A stretch of 20,480 nt of DNA from Fidelibacterota bacterium (GTDB lineage: Bacteria; Marinisomatota; Marinisomatia; SCGC-AAA003-L08; TMED6): positions 1 through 20,480 of the forward strand of contig JAAZYZ010000014.1 of NCBI GenBank assembly GCA_014239355.1, given 5' to 3'. Positions 16,949 through 20,480 of this stretch are shown piece by piece. Below the pieces are notes generated by a model. The model saw only the letters and a list, made by a program, of their open reading frames with translations. It ran no database searches and was not told the origin of the DNA. Both the position numbers and the translations under genes were made by a program. The first letter of the stretch is position 1; each line of letters starts with the position of its first letter.

Positions 16949-17802
16949 ATATTATAGTAGCAAAAAGTGCGGGTTATTGTTTTGGAGTTAGAGATGCTGT
17001 TAATATAGCGTATGAAACAGCTGAGAAATATGGTAATGTATATATGTTAGGCGATATTGTTCATAACGAAAGAGTTGTTGCTGATTTAGAAAAAGCTGGT
17101 GCAAAAGTTGTTCAAAACTTAAGTGAAGTTCCTAAAGATAGTCCTGTTTTATTTAGAGCACATGGAACTAAAACTGATATATGGGATGAGGCAAAAAAGA
17201 AAAATTTAAAAATAATTGATGCGACTTGTCCATTAGTCCACGAAATCCATCATGAAGTTAAAAAATTAGAAGAAGAAAAAAGGCAAATTATTATTATTGG
17301 AGATCATGGGCATGATGAGGTGGTTGCAATAGCAGATCAAGTAACAAAAAGAAAGCCAATTATTATTTCTAATCCTGAAGAAGCAATAAAATTAAGAAGG
17401 TATAAAAGGGCTGGTATTGTATCTCAATCAACTCAAATGATTGAAAATTTACAGGACATTATGGATATATTACTTCAAAAAGTGTATGATTTAAGATTTG
17501 TAAATACTATTTGTTTTCCAACAAAAAGAAATCATGAGCGAATAAAAGAATTATCAATAAACTGTGATTTAATGATAATTATTGGTTCTTTTACAAGTGC
17601 TAATTCAAAGAGGTTGACAGAGTTAGCTGTTCAAAGAAATAACAATTCTTATCAGGTTACAGGTAAGGAAGATTTAAAAAAAGAATGGTTTTATAATGTT
17701 GAAAATGTTGGTATAAGTGCAGGAGCCTCAACTCCCGACTATTTAATTGAAGAAGTAAAAGAAAAAATAAAAGAATTTGAAAGGAAAATTAATAATGGGT
17801 AA
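16945..17802 (+). CDS. ispH: 4-hydroxy-3-methylbut-2-enyl diphosphate reductase
   Basis: This is the last enzyme of the MEP pathway. Using a 4Fe-4S cluster, it reduces HMBPP to IPP and DMAPP. The 285-residue protein has the three cluster cysteines Cys12 (AGYCFGV), Cys95 (DATCPLV) and Cys190 (NTICFPT). Substrate-binding residues His40, His73 and His123, the acid Glu125 (GHGHDE context), Asn220-Ser221 (SANS) and Ser262 (GAST) are visible. The residue expected to be the conserved threonine after VSQ is Ser162, a conservative change, and the usual Arg-Gln after the third cysteine is replaced by a Lys-Arg-Asn-His stretch. No S1 RNA-binding fusion is present. The four-base overlap with dcd and the co-occurrence of dxs downstream support a MEP-pathway organism. 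Confidence 0.95.
   Translation: MNIIVAKSAGYCFGVRDAVNIAYETAEKYGNVYMLGDIVHNERVVADLEKAGAKVVQNLSEVPKDSPVLFRAHGTKTDIWDEAKKKNLKIIDATCPLVHEIHHEVKKLEEEKRQIIIIGDHGHDEVVAIADQVTKRKPIIISNPEEAIKLRRYKRAGIVSQSTQMIENLQDIMDILLQKVYDLRFVNTICFPTKRNHERIKELSINCDLMIIIGSFTSANSKRLTELAVQRNNNSYQVTGKEDLKKEWFYNVENVGISAGASTPDYLIEEVKEKIKEFERKINNG
17781..17787 (+). promoter_or_regulatory. Ribosome binding site that sets the pdxS start
   Basis: AAGGAAA lies seven bases before the ATG at 17795, within the end of ispH. It favours 17795 over an in-frame TTG at 17777, which would add six residues not expected in PdxS. Confidence 0.65.
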
Positions 17803-18655
17803 TTATAATGTTAAAGTTGGTTTAGCAGAAATGCTAAAGGGTGGAGTAATTATGGATGTAACAAATTATGAACAGGCTAAAATTGCTGAAGATGCTGGAG
17901 CTTGTGCTGTTATGGCATTAGAAAGAATTCCTTCAGATATTCGTCAAGATGGTGGAATTGCTCGTATGTCAGATCCATTGCTAATCAAAGAAATTCAAAA
18001 ATCTGTTTCTATTCCAGTAATGGCTAAATGCAGAATTGGACACTTTGCAGAGGCAAATATATTAGAAGCTTTAGAAGTAGATTTTATTGATGAAAGTGAA
18101 GTATTAACTCCGGCAGATGAAGAATTTCATATTGATAAAATTGATTATAAGGTACCTTTTGTTTGTGGAGCAAGAGATTTAGGAGAAGCTTTAAGAAGAA
18201 TTAATGAAGGTGCTGCGATGATTCGAACTAAAGGTGAAGCAGGTTCAGGTAATATAGTTGAAGCTGTTAGGCATATGCGAACCATTTTAAAAGAAATAGA
18301 TTCATTAGAAGTTTCTGATGCTACAGCAAAAAAAATGAGAGTTCCAATAGAATTATTAAAACAAGTATCTCAATTAGGTAAATTGCCTGTACCAAATTTT
18401 AGTGCTGGAGGAATTGCAACACCTGCTGATGCAGCTTTGATGATGCATTTAGGAGCAGAAGCAGTTTTTGTAGGTTCTGGTATTTTTAAATCAGAGAATC
18501 CATCTGAAAGAGCTAAAGCTGTAGTTAAGGCTGTAACAAATTATACTGATTCTAATATTTTAGCTGAGGTTTCAGAAGGGTTGAAAGCCGCTATGAAGGG
18601 TTTAGATATATCTGAAATACCTGATGAACAAAGATTTCAAGAAAGAGGCTGGTAA
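17795..18655 (+). CDS. pdxS: Pyridoxal 5'-phosphate synthase, PdxS (synthase) subunit
   Basis: PdxS builds PLP from ribose 5-phosphate, glyceraldehyde 3-phosphate and ammonia supplied by PdxT (the DXP-independent vitamin B6 route). The 286-residue beta/alpha barrel is highly conserved. Active-site residues are Asp21 (GGVIMDV), Lys78 ([11 protein letters not shown]) and Lys146 (MIRTKGEAG), matching Asp24, Lys81 and Lys149 of the B. subtilis enzyme. Further signatures are [17 protein letters not shown] (96-112), [19 protein letters not shown] and the terminal QERGW. It overlaps ispH by eight bases, and pdxT follows with no gap. Confidence 0.97.
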   Translation: MGNYNVKVGLAEMLKGGVIMDVTNYEQAKIAEDAGACAVMALERIPSDIRQDGGIARMSDPLLIKEIQKSVSIPVMAKCRIGHFAEANILEALEVDFIDESEVLTPADEEFHIDKIDYKVPFVCGARDLGEALRRINEGAAMIRTKGEAGSGNIVEAVRHMRTILKEIDSLEVSDATAKKMRVPIELLKQVSQLGKLPVPNFSAGGIATPADAALMMHLGAEAVFVGSGIFKSENPSERAKAVVKAVTNYTDSNILAEVSEGLKAAMKGLDISEIPDEQRFQERGW

Positions 18656-19222
18656 TTGAAAATTGGAGTATTAGCACTTCAAGGAAATTTTTCATCTCAT
18701 TATAAAAAAATTTTAGAATTTGGTGAAAATCCAATTTATGTTAAAGATCAAAAGAGTTTATATCAGTGTGATGGGTTGATTATACCTGGTGGAGAATCTA
18801 CTGTAATGTCAAAAATGCTAGATTACAATAATCTGAGAGATTCTATTATAGATATTAAGGACAGAATAACTATTATGGGTGTTTGTGCTGGTATGGTACT
18901 TTTATCAAAAACAAATACTTACCATAATTTAAATACTTTATCTATTATGGATTTTGAAGTGGAGAGAAATGGTTATGGTAGGCAAATTCATTCTTTTAAC
19001 TCGACAATTCAATTTATCCCACTCCAACAAAATATAAAGGCTTGCTTTATAAGAGCTCCTAAAGTTTTGAAATATTCAAAAAAAATTAAATGTTTAGCTA
19101 AGCTTGATAAAACCCCAGTATTATTAACTGATGGAAATCATTTAGTTTCTTCTTTTCATCCTGAATATTCTAATGGTTTTCATATTTATAATTATTTTAA
19201 AAATTTAATTAAGGATAAATAG
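18656..19222 (+). CDS. pdxT: Pyridoxal 5'-phosphate synthase, PdxT (glutaminase) subunit
   Basis: PdxT is a class-I-type glutamine amidotransferase that releases ammonia into PdxS. The 188-residue protein has the catalytic triad Cys77 (MGVCAGM), His168 and Glu170 (SSFHPEY). It also shows the GLIIPGGEST loop (40-49), and the Glu-Arg-Asn-Gly-Tyr-Gly-Arg-Gln segment (103-110) of PdxT. The start is a TTG directly after the pdxS stop. It gives the standard N-terminus KIGVLALQG and has AAGAGG just upstream. The next gene's GTG overlaps its stop by one base. Confidence 0.95.
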   Translation: MKIGVLALQGNFSSHYKKILEFGENPIYVKDQKSLYQCDGLIIPGGESTVMSKMLDYNNLRDSIIDIKDRITIMGVCAGMVLLSKTNTYHNLNTLSIMDFEVERNGYGRQIHSFNSTIQFIPLQQNIKACFIRAPKVLKYSKKIKCLAKLDKTPVLLTDGNHLVSSFHPEYSNGFHIYNYFKNLIKDK

Positions 19223-20480
19223 TGTCTATACTTGATAGAATTAATAGTCCATCTGATATGAAGTCATTAAATATTGATGAGCTTGAAATATTATGTGATG
19301 ATATTGCTAGTTTAATAGATACTACCATCAAAAAACATGGAGGACATTATTCTTCGCCATTAGGTGTTATTGAGCTGACTGTAGCTTTACATTATGTTTA
19401 TGATACTCCAAATGATAAGTTAATTTGGGATGTTGGTCATCAAGCCTATCCACATAAAATTTTAACTAATAGAAAAAATAAATTTAATTCAATAAGACAA
19501 AAAGATGGGATTAGTGGTTTTTTAAAAATCGAAGAAAGTGAATATGATGCTTTTGGTGCTGGTCATTCTAGTACATCTATATCTGCCGCTTTAGGATTTG
19601 CACATGCTAGAGATAAAGATAATAGTAATAGACAAATTGTTGCTATTATTGGTGATGGTGCTATGACAGGAGGGATGGCATATGAAGGTATTAATAATTT
19701 AGGTTTCCATAAAACTCAAATGACTGTAGTTTTAAATGATAATAGTTTATCCATTTCTAAAAGTGTAGGTGCTTTATCTAAATATTTAACTTTAATAACT
19801 ACAAATAAAACATACAATAAACTTAGAAAAAAAATATGGAATATATCAGGTAAGATACCCATCTTTTCTAATTTAATTAGATTTATTTTAAAAAAATCTG
19901 AAAAGGCTATAAAAGGTTCTTTAACGCCAGGGAGTCTATTTGAAGATTTGGGGTTACGCTATATTGGACCAATTGATGGGCATAATTTAAAAGATTTAAT
20001 TAGAGCCTTTGAATCTGTTAAAGAAATGAATAGTCCTGTTTTACTTCATATTTACACACAAAAAGGTAAACGTATTTCTGTTTCTGAAAATGATTCAATA
20101 AAATATTATAGTCTTTCTGGTTCAAAAAGTATAAAAAATAATGATTTGCCTTTTGATTATTCTAAGGTTTTTGGTTTGTCATTAAAAAAATACTCTAAAA
20201 AATATGATAATTTATTTTGTGTTACTGCAGCGATGGAAATTGGTACTGGGTTAAATATTTTTTCAGAGCACAATAAAGATAAATATATTGATGTAGGTAT
20301 AGCAGAAGAGCATGCTGTGACTTATGCTGCAGGTTTAGCAGCAGCAGGAAAAAAACCTTTAGTAGTTCTTTATTCCACATTTTTTCAAAGAGCATTTGAT
20401 CAGGTTTTTCATGATGTTTTATTACAGAAGTTACCAGTTATATTTTGTTTAGATAGAGCTGGTTTAGTTGGTCCAGATGG
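19222..20480 (+). CDS. dxs: 1-deoxy-D-xylulose-5-phosphate synthase, 3' end outside window
   Basis: DXS is the thiamine-diphosphate enzyme that joins pyruvate and glyceraldehyde 3-phosphate in the first step of the MEP pathway. About 419 codons are present. The family's usual length is about 620-640, so the C-terminal third is missing only because the window ends. The GTG start overlaps the pdxT stop by one base (TAGTG), with AAGGA six bases upstream. Visible are GGHYSSPLGVIELTVALHYV (His42), DVGHQAYPHKIL (His73), the ThDP/Mg motif GDGAMTGGMAYEGINN (from 144), LGLRYIGPIDGH, and VGIAEEHAVT with catalytic Glu362. In the segment after KGK (residues about 283-296) the common GYxPAExDPxxYH pattern is altered, and Tyr296 stands where E. 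coli has His299. The rest looks like a functional DXS. Confidence 0.94.
   Translation, partial: MSILDRINSPSDMKSLNIDELEILCDDIASLIDTTIKKHGGHYSSPLGVIELTVALHYVYDTPNDKLIWDVGHQAYPHKILTNRKNKFNSIRQKDGISGFLKIEESEYDAFGAGHSSTSISAALGFAHARDKDNSNRQIVAIIGDGAMTGGMAYEGINNLGFHKTQMTVVLNDNSLSISKSVGALSKYLTLITTNKTYNKLRKKIWNISGKIPIFSNLIRFILKKSEKAIKGSLTPGSLFEDLGLRYIGPIDGHNLKDLIRAFESVKEMNSPVLLHIYTQKGKRISVSENDSIKYYSLSGSKSIKNNDLPFDYSKVFGLSLKKYSKKYDNLFCVTAAMEIGTGLNIFSEHNKDKYIDVGIAEEHAVTYAAGLAAAGKKPLVVLYSTFFQRAFDQVFHDVLLQKLPVIFCLDRAGLVGPD

Noticed and set aside
17777..17794. Earlier TTG start for pdxS
   Set aside because: It adds six residues not expected in the family, and the AAGGAAA ribosome binding site points to the ATG at 17795.

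Overview
The window is a very AT-rich, tightly packed stretch of bacterial chromosome. Genes abut or overlap by 1-11 bases, and no gap exceeds about 55 bases once one small reverse-strand gene is recognised. Shine-Dalgarno-like purine tracts precede several starts, and GTG and TTG starts also occur. The gene content (proton-pumping complex I, sodium-pumping NQR, a Na+/H+ antiporter family protein, the MEP isoprenoid pathway) suggests a streamlined, probably marine, Gram-negative bacterium. The phylum cannot be proven from this sequence. A Marinimicrobia (SAR406)-like lineage is one guess. Visible SD sites argue mildly against Bacteroidetes.

Layout. (1) 1-6491: the tail of an unidentified gene where nuoI would be expected, then nuoJ-K-L-M-N, the membrane arm of NADH:quinone oxidoreductase. 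(2) 6492-6962: a hotdog-fold acyl-CoA thioesterase. (3) 6966-12809: nqrA-B-C-D-E-F, the complete Na+-translocating NADH:quinone reductase, followed by apbE (12817-13830), the flavin transferase that loads FMN onto NqrB and NqrC. (4) 13810-13983, minus strand: a 57-residue one-helix protein with a GTC...CxC...C pattern, which I identify as NqrM, the factor needed for iron insertion at the NqrD/NqrE cysteines. It is the only reverse-strand gene, and its end overlaps the end of apbE. (5) 14037-15395: a sodium:proton antiporter-family membrane protein. (6) 15405-20480: a housekeeping run of an NrnA-like DHH phosphoesterase, dcd, ispH, pdxS, pdxT and the first two thirds of dxs, which runs off the window.

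How they work together. The first 15 kb is a respiratory and ion-cycling block. One NADH dehydrogenase exports protons, a second exports Na+, both feed the quinone pool, and the antiporter-like protein can exchange the two ions. The two maturation factors of NQR (ApbE for covalent flavins, NqrM for the Fe centre) are beside it. The last 5 kb covers nucleotide turnover, isoprenoid precursors (dxs, ispH) and DXP-independent vitamin B6 synthesis (pdxST).

I see no rRNA, tRNA, CRISPR array, insertion sequence, phage gene, riboswitch or convincing hairpin terminator. Almost everything belongs to known families. The points most worth a second look are the inverted nqrM, the unidentified Ala/Pro-rich protein tail at the nuoI position, the His-rich insert in NuoL, and a DXS with tyrosine where an active-site histidine is expected.
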